A stretch of DNA of 40,340 bases from Vibrio crassostreae 9ZC13 (GCF_000272045.2 NZ_AJYZ02000042.1:560222-600561), one strand, 5' to 3'. Numbered from the stretch's first letter, positions 25,368-35,170 are shown. A program made the numbers and translations. The notes: a model not told the origin generated them from the sequence alone.

Positions 25368-25628
25368 GTGGAAACATTACACAACGAACTGAAACAACTG
25401 ATCATCGACGCATTGAACCTTGAAGACATGAGCATTGATGAGATTGAAACGGAAGCTCCACTATTTGGTGATGGACTTGGACTAGACTCTATCGATGCCC
25501 TTGAGCTTGGCCTTGCTATCAAGAAAAAGTACAACATTGTTATCGATGCAGATGATTCAAACACTCGACAGCACTTTGCGTCAGTTGAAAATCTAGCGAA
25601 CTACATCTCTTCTCAAACGAATAACTAG
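25368..25628 (+). CDS. apeE: Acyl carrier protein (ApeE)
   Basis: 86 residues, GTG start at 25368 with AGTAGG upstream. The phosphopantetheine motif is GLGLDSIDALELGLAI with attachment Ser41. It is one of two carrier proteins that hold the growing polyene. It precedes apeF by 10 bases. Confidence 0.92.
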   Translation: METLHNELKQLIIDALNLEDMSIDEIETEAPLFGDGLGLDSIDALELGLAIKKKYNIVIDADDSNTRQHFASVENLANYISSQTNN

Positions 25629-25638
25629 ACAGATCTTT

Positions 25639-25896
25639 ATGACACAAGCTAACCAACAAGAAGTATACAACCAGGTTAAAGATGCGCTTATTGAGCTGTT
25701 CGAGCTTGACGCTGAAGATATCACCCCTGAAGCTCATCTCTATCTTGATCTAGACCTAGACAGCATTGATGCCGTTGATTTGGTCGTTCACCTACAGAAC
25801 GTCACAGGTAAGAAGATCAAACCTGAAGAGTTCAAAGCAGTGCGCACCGTTAATGACGTTGTCGAATCTGTGGTTGAACTATTGAAGGACGCCTAA
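25639..25896 (+). CDS. apeF: Acyl carrier protein (ApeF)
   Basis: 85 residues. The motif LDLDLDSIDAVDLVVHLQ has attachment Ser42. The two carrier proteins are only distantly similar around a shared DSIDA core, so they may have different partners, for example starter loading and elongation. Its stop overlaps the start of the next gene by one base (TAATG). Confidence 0.92.
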   Translation: MTQANQQEVYNQVKDALIELFELDAEDITPEAHLYLDLDLDSIDAVDLVVHLQNVTGKKIKPEEFKAVRTVNDVVESVVELLKDA

Positions 25897-26453
25897 TGCG
25901 TCCTCTGCTGACTTTACTGTCGGCAATTATACTTTTCACTTATCCAATAGCGGTTTACTTTGGACTCAACAAGTTTGGCTTACAAACCGTTGGTATTGCC
26001 TTAGCCGCTATCTTTGCTGTACGCATTTTCACCGGCGGTCAGGCTAAAATCAAAGAGCTAAAACACCTAGCTTGGATCAGTGGAAGTGCCGGTATTGTTC
26101 TGCTGGCTTTAGGCTTAGCCTTTAAGCAACACGGCTGGCTAACCTATTATCCCGTTATCGTTAATGTTTGTATGCTGGTTGTATTCGCTTCGAGCCTATG
26201 GCAACCACAAACGATTATCGAACGTCTTGCTCGCCTTCAAGAGCCTGAACTTCCGCAAAGTGGCGTTGATTACACACGAAAAGTCACCAAAGTGTGGTGC
26301 TTGTTCTTTGTTATCAATGGCTCTATTGCCCTTTACACCTGCTTCCAACCGCTAGAAGTATGGACCCTATACAATGGCTTACTCAGCTATCTGTTTGCAG
26401 GGTTACTCTTTGCAGGAGAGTGGGTAGTAAGACAGCGCATTCGTCAGAGTTAA
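25896..26453 (+). CDS. apeG: Inner-membrane protein of aryl-polyene cluster (ApeG)
   Basis: 185 residues with about five hydrophobic segments (about 5-22, 28-45, 54-71, 79-96, 131-148 and one near 160-175). It has no known catalytic motif. It matches the small COG4648-type membrane protein found between carrier proteins and the acyl ligase in APE clusters. Its role is unknown; it may organise the synthase at the membrane. Confidence 0.85.
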   Translation: MRPLLTLLSAIILFTYPIAVYFGLNKFGLQTVGIALAAIFAVRIFTGGQAKIKELKHLAWISGSAGIVLLALGLAFKQHGWLTYYPVIVNVCMLVVFASSLWQPQTIIERLARLQEPELPQSGVDYTRKVTKVWCLFFVINGSIALYTCFQPLEVWTLYNGLLSYLFAGLLFAGEWVVRQRIRQS

Positions 26454-26459
26454 ATTGTT

Positions 26460-27848
26460 ATGACCCAAACCGTATCTTACACCTCGTTGTCTGAGCTTCT
26501 TAGCCAGGACAGAGCCCCTGAATCTATTGTCTGCTTTGACGACAATAGCGAGATTACGTGGCAAACATTTAACGACGACTTATCTCAACTCGTACAATTT
26601 TTGTCTTTATCCCCTTTTCAACGAATCGCGATTTGTACCCAAGACAGCTACCTATTTGCGGTGGCCTTTTTGGCATGTACAGCAGCCAACAAACACATCA
26701 TCTTACCGGGCAACTACCAGCCATGTGCGCTTGCTGAGTTAAGTAAGCAGTTTGATTGCCTGCTAGTTGATAACTCGATTGGCGAAGTTGAGGTGAATGA
26801 CGTTCGTAATATCCAAACCTTATTGGATTCAAACACTGAAGCACAAAAACCTCTAACCGAGAATCTTACGACCATTGATTTGGCAACAGTCCCATTAACT
26901 CTGTTCACTTCAGGTTCAAGTGGCACGCCAAAAGCGATAGATAAAACGTTAGAGCACCTCGATATTGAGACCGCTCAGTTACACAAGAACTGGGGTGAGT
27001 TACTCAAGGGAAACCAAATCCAAAGCACAGTTTCTCATCAACATATCTATGGTTTGCTGTTTAGAATCTTATGGCCACTATGCTCTGGTGTTCCATTTGC
27101 TCGACACAACCTTGAATACCCAGAACAGATCTTATCTCACGCAAATCAAAACTGTGTACTGATCAGCAGCCCAGCGCTACTTAAACGATTAAAGCATGAG
27201 ACCAACAAGGTACAACTTGCAGGAATCTTCTCTTCGGGTGGTCCATTGCCTACCGAGTCGGCTCACCAGTCACGAGATCTGCTTGGTCATTTACCGATTG
27301 AAGTCTTTGGTAGCACAGAAACCGGTGGCATCGCATTTCGTCAGCAAGAGAGCGCTCAAACGCCTTGGCAGCTTTTTGCCTGTATTGAGGCTAGTCTCAA
27401 CAGTGAGAGTTGCATTAAGTTATTGTCGCCGTACATCGATAAGAATAACTGGTATCAAACCTCTGATGAGTGCGAGATGGTCTCGGAGAATCAATTCATA
27501 TTGAAGGGCCGAACGGACCGAGTGATCAAGATAGAAGAAAAGCGAGTATCACTGGTTGAAGTGGAAAAGCGACTGGAGCAACTGCCTTGGATAAGTGAGT
27601 GCGTGGTTATTCCATTTGAGGAGCCTGAGCGATTAATATTAGCCTCTGTTTTGGTATTATCAGATGAAGGCCAAGCCGCTCTATCGACCATGAGCAAAGG
27701 TAAATTCTGGTTGATGCTGCGTACAGAACTCAGAAAGTGGTTAGAGCCAATCGCAATCCCGAGAAAATACCGTGTTGTCGATGAGATCCCCCTCAACAGC
27801 CAAGGTAAGCGATTAACATCTCACATAGAACAGCTAATAAAATCATAG
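26460..27848 (+). CDS. apeH: Acyl/aryl-AMP ligase loading the starter unit (ApeH)
   Basis: 462 residues of the ANL adenylating family, slightly shorter than usual. AMP-binding loop TSGSSGTPKA (150-159), then VFGSTETGG, the hinge region KGRTDRVIKIEEKRVSLVEV, and a C-terminal NSQGKRL with the conserved lysine. It should activate an aryl carboxylic acid and transfer it to a carrier protein. It starts six bases after apeG; an 88-base gap follows. Confidence 0.9.
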   Translation: MTQTVSYTSLSELLSQDRAPESIVCFDDNSEITWQTFNDDLSQLVQFLSLSPFQRIAICTQDSYLFAVAFLACTAANKHIILPGNYQPCALAELSKQFDCLLVDNSIGEVEVNDVRNIQTLLDSNTEAQKPLTENLTTIDLATVPLTLFTSGSSGTPKAIDKTLEHLDIETAQLHKNWGELLKGNQIQSTVSHQHIYGLLFRILWPLCSGVPFARHNLEYPEQILSHANQNCVLISSPALLKRLKHETNKVQLAGIFSSGGPLPTESAHQSRDLLGHLPIEVFGSTETGGIAFRQQESAQTPWQLFACIEASLNSESCIKLLSPYIDKNNWYQTSDECEMVSENQFILKGRTDRVIKIEEKRVSLVEVEKRLEQLPWISECVVIPFEEPERLILASVLVLSDEGQAALSTMSKGKFWLMLRTELRKWLEPIAIPRKYRVVDEIPLNSQGKRLTSHIEQLIKS

Positions 27849-27936
27849 AAACCGCTGATCGTATTTTACACTGAGATTATCTTTTTATATTTTTGTCAAA
27901 GAACCAATATTTGCCCAAGGATTCTAAGCACGCCCT

Positions 27937-28299
27937 ATGGATAAAAGAAAACCAAACATCATTGCTGTAGACACGGTAGAAAATGAATCGACCCTGACAC
28001 TTCATGTTAGCGGAGATATCACCGACTTTAATGGGCACTTCAAGAGCTTCCCTATTCTACCTGGCGTCACGCAAATTGATTGGGCACTTCACTACGCAGT
28101 CCAAGAGTTAGGCGTTCCTGGTTTCTTTAAAGGAATGGAAGTCATTAAGTTCCAAGAGCCTATCCTGCCTGACGCTACAATCCAGCTATCACTCAAATGG
28201 GATGCTGACAAAGACAAGCTGAGCTTTAGTTACACATCAAACAACGGTGAACAGACCCACTCTTCAGGCAAAATGAAGCTGGGAGAAAAAAGTGAATAG
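27937..28299 (+). CDS. apeI: Hotdog-fold dehydratase subunit (ApeI)
   Basis: 120 residues, one hotdog domain. GHFKSFPILPGV (33-44) aligns with the FabZ active-site motif GHFPGxPxxPGV and keeps His34; the position of the FabZ glutamate reads Asp (QIDWAL, D48). It dehydrates 3-hydroxyacyl-carrier-protein intermediates, probably with ApeP, which has the reverse pattern. It overlaps apeJ by eight bases. Confidence 0.88.
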   Translation: MDKRKPNIIAVDTVENESTLTLHVSGDITDFNGHFKSFPILPGVTQIDWALHYAVQELGVPGFFKGMEVIKFQEPILPDATIQLSLKWDADKDKLSFSYTSNNGEQTHSSGKMKLGEKSE

Positions 28300-30091
28300 C
28301 GCTCCCGTCGAGGCTACTTCTCAACACCACACAAAAGAAAGCAGCTACAAGGCTTGCTTCCTTATCCCGTGCTTTAACCATGGCGCAACCATGCCGGCTG
28401 TGGTGTCGTCACTTCATCATTTTGAGTTACCGATCATCATCGTTGACGATGGCAGTGAACTCACAACAAAACAGTTTCTGTCTCCCCTAGCAGAGAATTC
28501 AAACGTAACCTTGGTGACGCTTGAACAGAACCAAGGTAAAGGCGGCGCAGTAAAAGCCGGAATCAAAAAAGCGCAGCAACTAGGCTTTAGCCACGCTATT
28601 CAGATAGATGCTGATGGGCAACACGACCTGGAAGCCTTGCCAACATTGATTGAGGCCTCACAAGCTAAGCCACAACGTCTGATATCAGGCCAGCCTATCT
28701 ACGACGACAGCGTACCCAAAGCAAGGCTCTATGGGCGCTACGCGACACATATCTGGGTATGGATAGAAACCCTTTCTTTATCAATTAAAGACAGCATGTG
28801 TGGCTTTAGAGCGTATCCTATCAACCAAACTCAAACTGTGTTGAATAAGTACGATGTTGGTTCGAGAATGGACTTCGATATCGAGATTTTGGTTCGCCTG
28901 TATTGGGAAGGTTGCGACATAGACTTCGTTGAAACGCGCGTTATCTATCCTGAGAACGGCACCTCTCATTTCGATGCGTTGTGGGATAACGTCAAAATCA
29001 GTTGGATGCATACACGTCTATTCTTCAGCATGCTGCCAAGAGCACCAAAACTGATTGCTCGCCATTTCAAATCCGATTCAGCTGATAATAACCCAAATTT
29101 ATCGACTGATTCAGAGCCGCAAGCTTCTGAACAACCACACTGGTCCCGCACTCAAGAACGCGGCACAGTATTAGGCATTAAGCTGTTATTAGCCATTTAT
29201 ACCTTGTTAGGTCGCGGTGTGTTCAACCTCATTCTGCGTGGTGTGATGCGTTACTACCACTTGACGGGCCAGCGTGCGCGAAACGCTTCCGAACAATATC
29301 TATTCCAATTAAAAGCCTATGCGGAACAGCAAAATATTGAGCTCCCCGGAGAACTAACCAGTTACAACCATCTGCTTTCATTTGGCCATACGATGCTCGA
29401 CAAGCTCGCGGCATGGAAAGGTGATTTCTCGGCAGATAACCTGACTATTCATGGCCAAGACCAGTTCGAGAGCATGGTGGCAAATAAGCAAGGTGTGCTA
29501 ATCCTTGGATCTCACCTTGGCAATATTGAGCTGTGCCGAGCTTTAGGTCGCAGACACTCGAACATCAAAATCAACGCCCTGGTTTTTACAGAACACGCCG
29601 AACGTTTTAATTCCGTGATGAAAGCGGTTAACCCGCAGTCTGATTTAAATCTGATTCAGGTGACATCGATGGGGCCTGATACCGCTATCTTGTTACAACA
29701 GAAACTAGAGCAAGGCGAATGGATCGTGATTGTTGGCGATCGAACTTCCACCAGCAAAGAGAGCCGCTCAGTATGGGCTGAGTTCTTAGGTAAGGAAGCT
29801 CCATTCCCTCAAGGTCCATTTATGTTAGCCTCGGTTCTCAAAGCACCCGTATTTTTGCTGTTTGGGTTACGTGACGACTCACAATCTAAGCCGCATTTTA
29901 ATGTCTATTTCGAGCATTTTAGCAACAAGATCGAGCTACCAAGAAAGACTCGCGAACAATCTTTACAGCAAGTCGTGCAAAAATACGCAAATCGACTTCA
30001 GCACTACACACTGCAAGCACCGCTTCAGTGGTACAACTTTTTTAATTTTTGGACATTGAGCAAGCACCATGACGAAAAAGAATCCAAATAG
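28292..30091 (+). CDS. apeJ: Glycosyltransferase family 2 - acyltransferase fusion (ApeJ)
   Basis: 599 residues, two enzymes in one chain. Residues about 20-245 are a GT2 domain with IPCFNHG, VDDGSE and the DxD-type IQIDADGQHD (D106, D108). After a linker (about 262-290), residues about 295-590 form a lauroyl/myristoyl-type acyltransferase with HLGNIE (H408, E413; HX4E) and VIVGDRTS. It probably adds a sugar and an acyl group to the lipid anchor. Overlaps on both sides (8 bases with apeI, 23 with the lyase gene) suggest coupled translation. Confidence 0.9.
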   Translation: MNSAPVEATSQHHTKESSYKACFLIPCFNHGATMPAVVSSLHHFELPIIIVDDGSELTTKQFLSPLAENSNVTLVTLEQNQGKGGAVKAGIKKAQQLGFSHAIQIDADGQHDLEALPTLIEASQAKPQRLISGQPIYDDSVPKARLYGRYATHIWVWIETLSLSIKDSMCGFRAYPINQTQTVLNKYDVGSRMDFDIEILVRLYWEGCDIDFVETRVIYPENGTSHFDALWDNVKISWMHTRLFFSMLPRAPKLIARHFKSDSADNNPNLSTDSEPQASEQPHWSRTQERGTVLGIKLLLAIYTLLGRGVFNLILRGVMRYYHLTGQRARNASEQYLFQLKAYAEQQNIELPGELTSYNHLLSFGHTMLDKLAAWKGDFSADNLTIHGQDQFESMVANKQGVLILGSHLGNIELCRALGRRHSNIKINALVFTEHAERFNSVMKAVNPQSDLNLIQVTSMGPDTAILLQQKLEQGEWIVIVGDRTSTSKESRSVWAEFLGKEAPFPQGPFMLASVLKAPVFLLFGLRDDSQSKPHFNVYFEHFSNKIELPRKTREQSLQQVVQKYANRLQHYTLQAPLQWYNFFNFWTLSKHHDEKESK

Positions 30092-31616
30092 CATCACCTT
30101 TGGTGCCGAGCGCCTCACGATTGAGGATGTTGTCGCAATCTCACAAGGCGCAAAAGCCTCGATGAACACAAGTGAAGCATTCACATCTAAGATCGACCGT
30201 GGTGTCGCTTTCTTAGAACGCCTATTGAAAGAAGAAGGTGTGATTTACGGTGTAACGACGGGTTACGGTGACTCATGTACGGTTGCGATTCCGCCAAACC
30301 TAGTTGACGAGCTACCACTGCATTTAACACGTTTTCACGGCTGTGGTTTAGGTGAAATATTGTCTCACGAACAAGCTCGTGCAGTCCTTGCAACTCGTCT
30401 TTGTTCGTTATCACAAGGTGTCTCTGGTGTGACTCACGATCTACTCAACCAGATCGTTACCCTAATCAACCAAGACATCTCACCGCGCATTCCTCAAGAA
30501 GGTTCTGTTGGTGCCAGTGGCGACTTAACACCTCTGTCTTACTTAGCCGCAGCACTGATTGGTGAGCGTGATGTAATCTACAAAGGTGAAGTGCGCCCAA
30601 CCAGTGACGTCTACAAAGAGTTAGGAATTAGCCCTATCAAACTTAAGCCAAAAGAAGGCTTGGCGTTGATGAATGGTACGTCTGTAATGACGGCATTAGC
30701 TTGTATCGCTTACAAGCGTGCGGAATATCTAGCTCAGCTATCAACTAAGATCACCGCTATGGTATCAGTCGGTATGCACGGCAATGACTTCCATTTCGAT
30801 GAAGCGCTGTTTGCAGTCAAACCTCATCCTGGTCAACAACAAGTTGCTGCATGGCTGCGTGATGATCTGCAAGCGGATCGCCCGCCACGTAACAGTGATC
30901 GCCTCCAAGATCGTTACTCTCTGCGCTGTGCTCCACATGTTATCGGCGTGGTTCAAGACTCTCTGCCTTGGCTACGCCAAATGATCGAGAACGAGCTAAA
31001 CAGTGCCAACGACAACCCAATTATCGATGGTGATAATGAGCGCGTACTGCACGGTGGACACTTCTACGGTGGACACATTGCAATGGCGATGGATACGTTA
31101 AAAACTGCAGTTGCGAACCTTGCTGATCTGCTTGACCGTCAAATGGCTCAGCTGATGGACTACAAGTTCAACAACGGTTTGCCATTCAACCTAACGGGTG
31201 CTGAAGGCGAACGTAAGCCAATCAACCACGGCTTTAAAGCAGTACAGATTGGCGTTTCAGCTTGGACAGCAGAAGCATTGAAACACACCATGCCAGCAAG
31301 CGTATTCTCTCGCTCAACTGAGTGTCACAACCAAGATAAAGTGAGTATGGGCACCATCGCAGCTCGTGACTGTTTACGCGTTCTAGAGCTAACCGAACAA
31401 GTGGCAGCAGCGTCACTACTGGCGGGGACACAAGCACTCGAACTTCGTAAGCGCCACAATGAGCTTGATGAGCACCACATGAGTGAGAACCTCAAGCACA
31501 TTCGCGACGAAGTGCTTAAGGAGTTTGAATTTATCGTAGAAGATCGACCACTTGAAGGCGATCTACGCCACTTCATTGCTCGTATTCAAAGTCAGCACTG
31601 GTCACTTTACTCATAA
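30069..31616 (+). CDS. Aromatic amino acid ammonia-lyase (HAL/PAL/TAL family)
   Basis: 515 residues, full length. The MIO cofactor triad is Ala149-Ser150-Gly151 in GSVGASGDLTPLSYLA; catalytic Tyr60 lies in IYGVTTGYGDS. It removes ammonia from His, Phe or Tyr to give an aryl-acrylate. The substrate-selecting pair, by eye, is Phe89-His90 (TRFHGCG), unlike the classic HAL (Ser-His), PAL (Phe-Leu) or TAL (His-Leu). Inside a pigment operon and away from any hut genes, it most probably supplies a cinnamate or p-coumarate starter to ApeH. It overlaps apeJ by 23 bases. Confidence 0.93.
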   Translation: MTKKNPNSITFGAERLTIEDVVAISQGAKASMNTSEAFTSKIDRGVAFLERLLKEEGVIYGVTTGYGDSCTVAIPPNLVDELPLHLTRFHGCGLGEILSHEQARAVLATRLCSLSQGVSGVTHDLLNQIVTLINQDISPRIPQEGSVGASGDLTPLSYLAAALIGERDVIYKGEVRPTSDVYKELGISPIKLKPKEGLALMNGTSVMTALACIAYKRAEYLAQLSTKITAMVSVGMHGNDFHFDEALFAVKPHPGQQQVAAWLRDDLQADRPPRNSDRLQDRYSLRCAPHVIGVVQDSLPWLRQMIENELNSANDNPIIDGDNERVLHGGHFYGGHIAMAMDTLKTAVANLADLLDRQMAQLMDYKFNNGLPFNLTGAEGERKPINHGFKAVQIGVSAWTAEALKHTMPASVFSRSTECHNQDKVSMGTIAARDCLRVLELTEQVAAASLLAGTQALELRKRHNELDEHHMSENLKHIRDEVLKEFEFIVEDRPLEGDLRHFIARIQSQHWSLYS

Positions 31617-31655
31617 AGTAGCCAACCCTTTACGCAATATTGTTGAGAGCGATTT

Positions 31656-32159
31656 ATGTCTGAAATCCTTCACCCATTACAATCTGAGGTGACGCTTATC
31701 ACCTCATTCCAAGATGCCGACCCAATGGGCGTGATCTATCACGGCAACTACTTCCGATTCTTTGAAGAAGTTAGGCGCATCATGATGGATAAGATTGAGT
31801 ACAACTACCATGAGATGAAGGATTCTGGCTACATGTGGCCTATCATCGATACCCGCGTGAAATACATTAAGGCGATACCGTTTAATCACAAGATTAAGGT
31901 AACGGCGAAACTCACCGAGTGGGAAAATCGCCTGCGCGTCGATTATGAAATTCATGATGCTCTAACCGGTGCTCGAATGACACGTGCTCACACCATGCAG
32001 GTTGCCGTCACCATCGAAGAACAAGAGATGTGCTTTGCCTCACCCAAAGTGTTTACTGACAAAGTCGAACACTGGCACCAATTTGGTTGCTTACCTCTAG
32101 CAACTGAACATCAAACACAAACCTCTAACCCACAGCAGGTGAACCATGAATCTGTTTAA
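31656..32159 (+). CDS. apeK: Acyl-CoA/ACP thioesterase, 4HBT hotdog family (ApeK)
   Basis: 167 residues. FQDADPMGVIYHGNYFRFFE (18-37) is the 4-hydroxybenzoyl-CoA thioesterase motif with the catalytic Asp and nearby Tyr28-His29. It likely edits or releases acyl groups from the carrier proteins. It follows the lyase gene by 39 bases and overlaps apeL by 14. Confidence 0.9.
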   Translation: MSEILHPLQSEVTLITSFQDADPMGVIYHGNYFRFFEEVRRIMMDKIEYNYHEMKDSGYMWPIIDTRVKYIKAIPFNHKIKVTAKLTEWENRLRVDYEIHDALTGARMTRAHTMQVAVTIEEQEMCFASPKVFTDKVEHWHQFGCLPLATEHQTQTSNPQQVNHESV

Positions 32160-32826
32160 ACGCAGTCGCAAATACATCAATATCGCGCTAATTGGACTTA
32201 CTGCGATGATGGCAAGCGGCCTTGTAAGCGCCAAAGAAAACTCTGCTGCTGTCAATTCTATTTCAGAGCTGCAGACGGTGCTCAGCGAAAATAGTATTGT
32301 GCGTGGTGAGTTCACTCAAACACGCAATATGGAGATGTTCGCCCAGCCTTTAACGTCACAAGGTACATTTCTGTTAGACAAATCAAGTGGCTTACTCTGG
32401 ACACAAACCACTCCGTTTCCCGTGAACTTAGTGCTCACCGATAACAAACTGAGCCAAAGGTTTGCCGATCAACCCGCAAAAATCATCACCGACAAAGAAA
32501 ATCCAATGGCGTTTTATTTCAGCCATATCTTCTTGTCAGTGTTTCATGGGGACACGCAAAAACTTCAGGAACAGTTCGCACTCAATTTTGAGCCCGCAAC
32601 TAACACCAGCTCTGATGAAAATGTACAAGCATGGACACTGACTCTAAAGCCCAAAAATGCACCGATGAATGCGGTGTTTGAGGCTATCACGCTGCAAGGC
32701 AACAGCGATATTGAACGTATTGAGTTGAAAGAGATTCGTGGAGATAGCACAGTGATCGAATTCAGTCAGTTAAGCCATCTACCGGAAGTATTATCAGATG
32801 CTGAAGCGAAACAATTCCAACTCTAG
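32146..32826 (+). CDS. apeL: LolA-like outer-membrane lipid carrier (ApeL)
   Basis: 226 residues with a signal peptide (hydrophobic about 12-27, cut near VSA at 29). The body has VRGEFTQTRNMEMFAQPLTS and GTFLLDKSSGLLWTQTTPFP, as in LolA-type periplasmic carriers. It probably ferries the finished polyene lipid across the periplasm together with the ApeM exporter, whose gene it overlaps by 29 bases. Confidence 0.88.
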   Translation: MNLFKRSRKYINIALIGLTAMMASGLVSAKENSAAVNSISELQTVLSENSIVRGEFTQTRNMEMFAQPLTSQGTFLLDKSSGLLWTQTTPFPVNLVLTDNKLSQRFADQPAKIITDKENPMAFYFSHIFLSVFHGDTQKLQEQFALNFEPATNTSSDENVQAWTLTLKPKNAPMNAVFEAITLQGNSDIERIELKEIRGDSTVIEFSQLSHLPEVLSDAEAKQFQL

Positions 32827-35170
32827 TCTTGCCCTTGTTTGGCTTGTTGTTGTAATGCTGTTTAGCGGGTTGTTGACCAAACAATTCGCTTTTTCTTCGT
32901 CGGTACCGATTGAAAGCAACATTCTAAAGTTACTGCCCGAAAACCAGCAAGACCCAATGGTAGAGCAAGCCTTTCAGCAGATATCCAGCTCGATGAGCGA
33001 GCAAGTGGTATTTATCATAAGCGCTCCCGATATCGAACAAACCATGGTTGCGACCGACGCTTTTGAAAAAGCTCTCAACCAAAGAACTTTTTCAAGTCAG
33101 CCAACTCTGTTTAAGCAAGTTCAAGGTAAAATCAACGCCAGCACTCAAAGCCAGTGGAGCGATTTCTATTTTCGTCACCGATCTCAACTGCTGACCCAAC
33201 AACAAAAAGAGACGCTGACACACTCGCCTGATTCGCGAGCTCAATATGTCATTCAGTCTCTGTACAATCCATTCTCAGGCGTCACTGCAGCAGAGTTATC
33301 TCTCGACCCATTCTTGTTATTTCGCGACTACATCAGTGCTATTGGCGTCCAATCAAGTAACTTTGTTCTGAAAGAGGGCTATCTCACGGCCCAGTCGAAT
33401 GAGCAAACTCATATTTTAGTCACGGCTACTCTGGCGGACTCACCTTATAGCTTGGCGATTCAAGAACAACTTCCAGATCTTGATTCAATTGAGCGCGAGG
33501 TCGAAAAACAATTTGGCGTCAAGGTGCAGCATACTGGTGTGGTGTTCTACGCCAATTACGGTACCGAAAGCGCGAAATCAGAAATCAGTACCATTGGTTT
33601 GGGCTCATTGGCAGGCGTTATTTTATTGGTGTGGCTGACATTTCGTAGTGCGCTACCACTTGCCTTATCTTTACTCTCAATCAGTACAGGATTATTGGTT
33701 GCACTGGCAAGCACTGTCGCTATCTTTGGTAAGGTGCATCTATTCAGCTTGGTGTTTGGCGCTAGCTTGATTGGCGTATCCATCGATTACTCTTTTCACT
33801 ATCTCACTGACCGTTTGGCCGCAGGAAGCCACTGGCAGAGCGATAAAGGCCTAAAGCATATTTTCATTGCCATCACTCTAGGTTTAATCACCAGCTTAAT
33901 CGGATACTTAGGGCTACTGGTTGCGCCATTCCCAGGCTTGCAGCAACTGGCTCTGTTTTCGTCGATTGGACTGATCGCAGCTTACGCCAGTGTGGTGTGC
34001 TGGTACCCCGTTTTAGCGGTAAAACCAGGCCAAGAGCGCCCTCTTCCCCTGTCGAAACTTTGGCATACTTGGTTAAGCCTTTGGAGCAACCAAAAATTTA
34101 GAATTGGCTTACCGTTAACAGTGACTGTCGTTAGCTTGATGTCACTCAGTCAAATTCGTTACGACGACGATATTCGCCAGCTTCAGGCTATGCCCGAACA
34201 ACTCAAACAACAAGAGCAAGCCATTACTGAGATATCAGGGTTAGGCAGTGGTCAAAATATGCTTTTGGTCACAGCTCAGAGCGACCAAAAGCTACTCAAA
34301 AAATTGACAGAAATCACCACAAGCTTAGATTCGCTGGTCAATAGCCAAGGTATCTCCGGGTATCGCAGCATCAATCAACACTTGTTAAGTAAACAAGAAC
34401 AGCATGATAACTATCAGTTGGTTGAACAACTCTATAGTCAACAAAGCCATATATTACAAAGCTCTCTCGGTTGGTCTACGTTTCCAGAACTACCAAAATT
34501 CGAACCAATCACGGTATCTGGATTTTTGGAGTCTCCAGTCTCAGAGCCTGTTCGACCACTTTGGTTAAAACCTATCGACGGGCAAGCAGCGTCGGTCATT
34601 TTGATAAAAGACGTCACTGAAGCTGAGCTGTTCTCACAGTGGTTGGAGTCAGATTTTGCTCAGAAGCAAGGTGTGAAACACCTCAATAAAGCGGATGAAA
34701 TCTCCTCTCTTTTTGCTGAGTACCGCGTCAAGATTACCGAGCTGTTATTGATAGCATTGGCAGCTATTGGCATGCTGTTAGGCTGGCGCTATGGTGTGAA
34801 GCAAAGCCTGTTAATGCTGTTGCCTTCATTGATTGCAGGCGTAGCAGGTTTGGCGGTCACGGGCATTTTAGGCTCGACACTGAACCTATTTAACCTGCTT
34901 GGTTTGATTCTGATTTTAGGGATTGGCATAGACTACACCCTGTTCTTTGCTGAGCAAAAGAAATCGCTGAGCACCTTATTAGCGATCACCTTGTCAGGTC
35001 TCACAACACTACTTTCATTCGGCTTACTGTCGCTGAGCCAGACTCATGCTATTCATAGCTTCGGGGTGACGGTTCTGACAGGGATCTTTGTCGCTTGGCT
35101 GCTTTCTCCACTCGCGATCAACAGTAGTAAAAACGTAGAAGGACCAATTACTCGAGAGGCTTTTAGATGA
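32798..35170 (+). CDS. apeM: MMPL/RND-type lipid exporter (ApeM)
   Basis: 790 residues. One N-terminal transmembrane segment (about 10-30), a large periplasmic loop, a group of about five segments (about 265-410), a second loop, and another group (about 645-775): the two-repeat MMPL layout. Signature stretches include FGASLIGVSIDYSFHYLTDR and LGLILILGIGIDYTLFFAEQ, each with the Asp-Tyr pair used in proton coupling. It probably exports polyene lipid from the inner membrane. It overlaps apeL (29 bases) and apeN (4). Confidence 0.92.
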   Translation: MLKRNNSNSSLALVWLVVVMLFSGLLTKQFAFSSSVPIESNILKLLPENQQDPMVEQAFQQISSSMSEQVVFIISAPDIEQTMVATDAFEKALNQRTFSSQPTLFKQVQGKINASTQSQWSDFYFRHRSQLLTQQQKETLTHSPDSRAQYVIQSLYNPFSGVTAAELSLDPFLLFRDYISAIGVQSSNFVLKEGYLTAQSNEQTHILVTATLADSPYSLAIQEQLPDLDSIEREVEKQFGVKVQHTGVVFYANYGTESAKSEISTIGLGSLAGVILLVWLTFRSALPLALSLLSISTGLLVALASTVAIFGKVHLFSLVFGASLIGVSIDYSFHYLTDRLAAGSHWQSDKGLKHIFIAITLGLITSLIGYLGLLVAPFPGLQQLALFSSIGLIAAYASVVCWYPVLAVKPGQERPLPLSKLWHTWLSLWSNQKFRIGLPLTVTVVSLMSLSQIRYDDDIRQLQAMPEQLKQQEQAITEISGLGSGQNMLLVTAQSDQKLLKKLTEITTSLDSLVNSQGISGYRSINQHLLSKQEQHDNYQLVEQLYSQQSHILQSSLGWSTFPELPKFEPITVSGFLESPVSEPVRPLWLKPIDGQAASVILIKDVTEAELFSQWLESDFAQKQGVKHLNKADEISSLFAEYRVKITELLLIALAAIGMLLGWRYGVKQSLLMLLPSLIAGVAGLAVTGILGSTLNLFNLLGLILILGIGIDYTLFFAEQKKSLSTLLAITLSGLTTLLSFGLLSLSQTHAIHSFGVTVLTGIFVAWLLSPLAINSSKNVEGPITREAFR

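Noticed and set aside
30069..31616. Histidine-utilisation HutH
   Set aside because: The family is right, but there are no hut genes nearby, the gene overlaps a pigment gene, and the selectivity pair does not read Ser-His.
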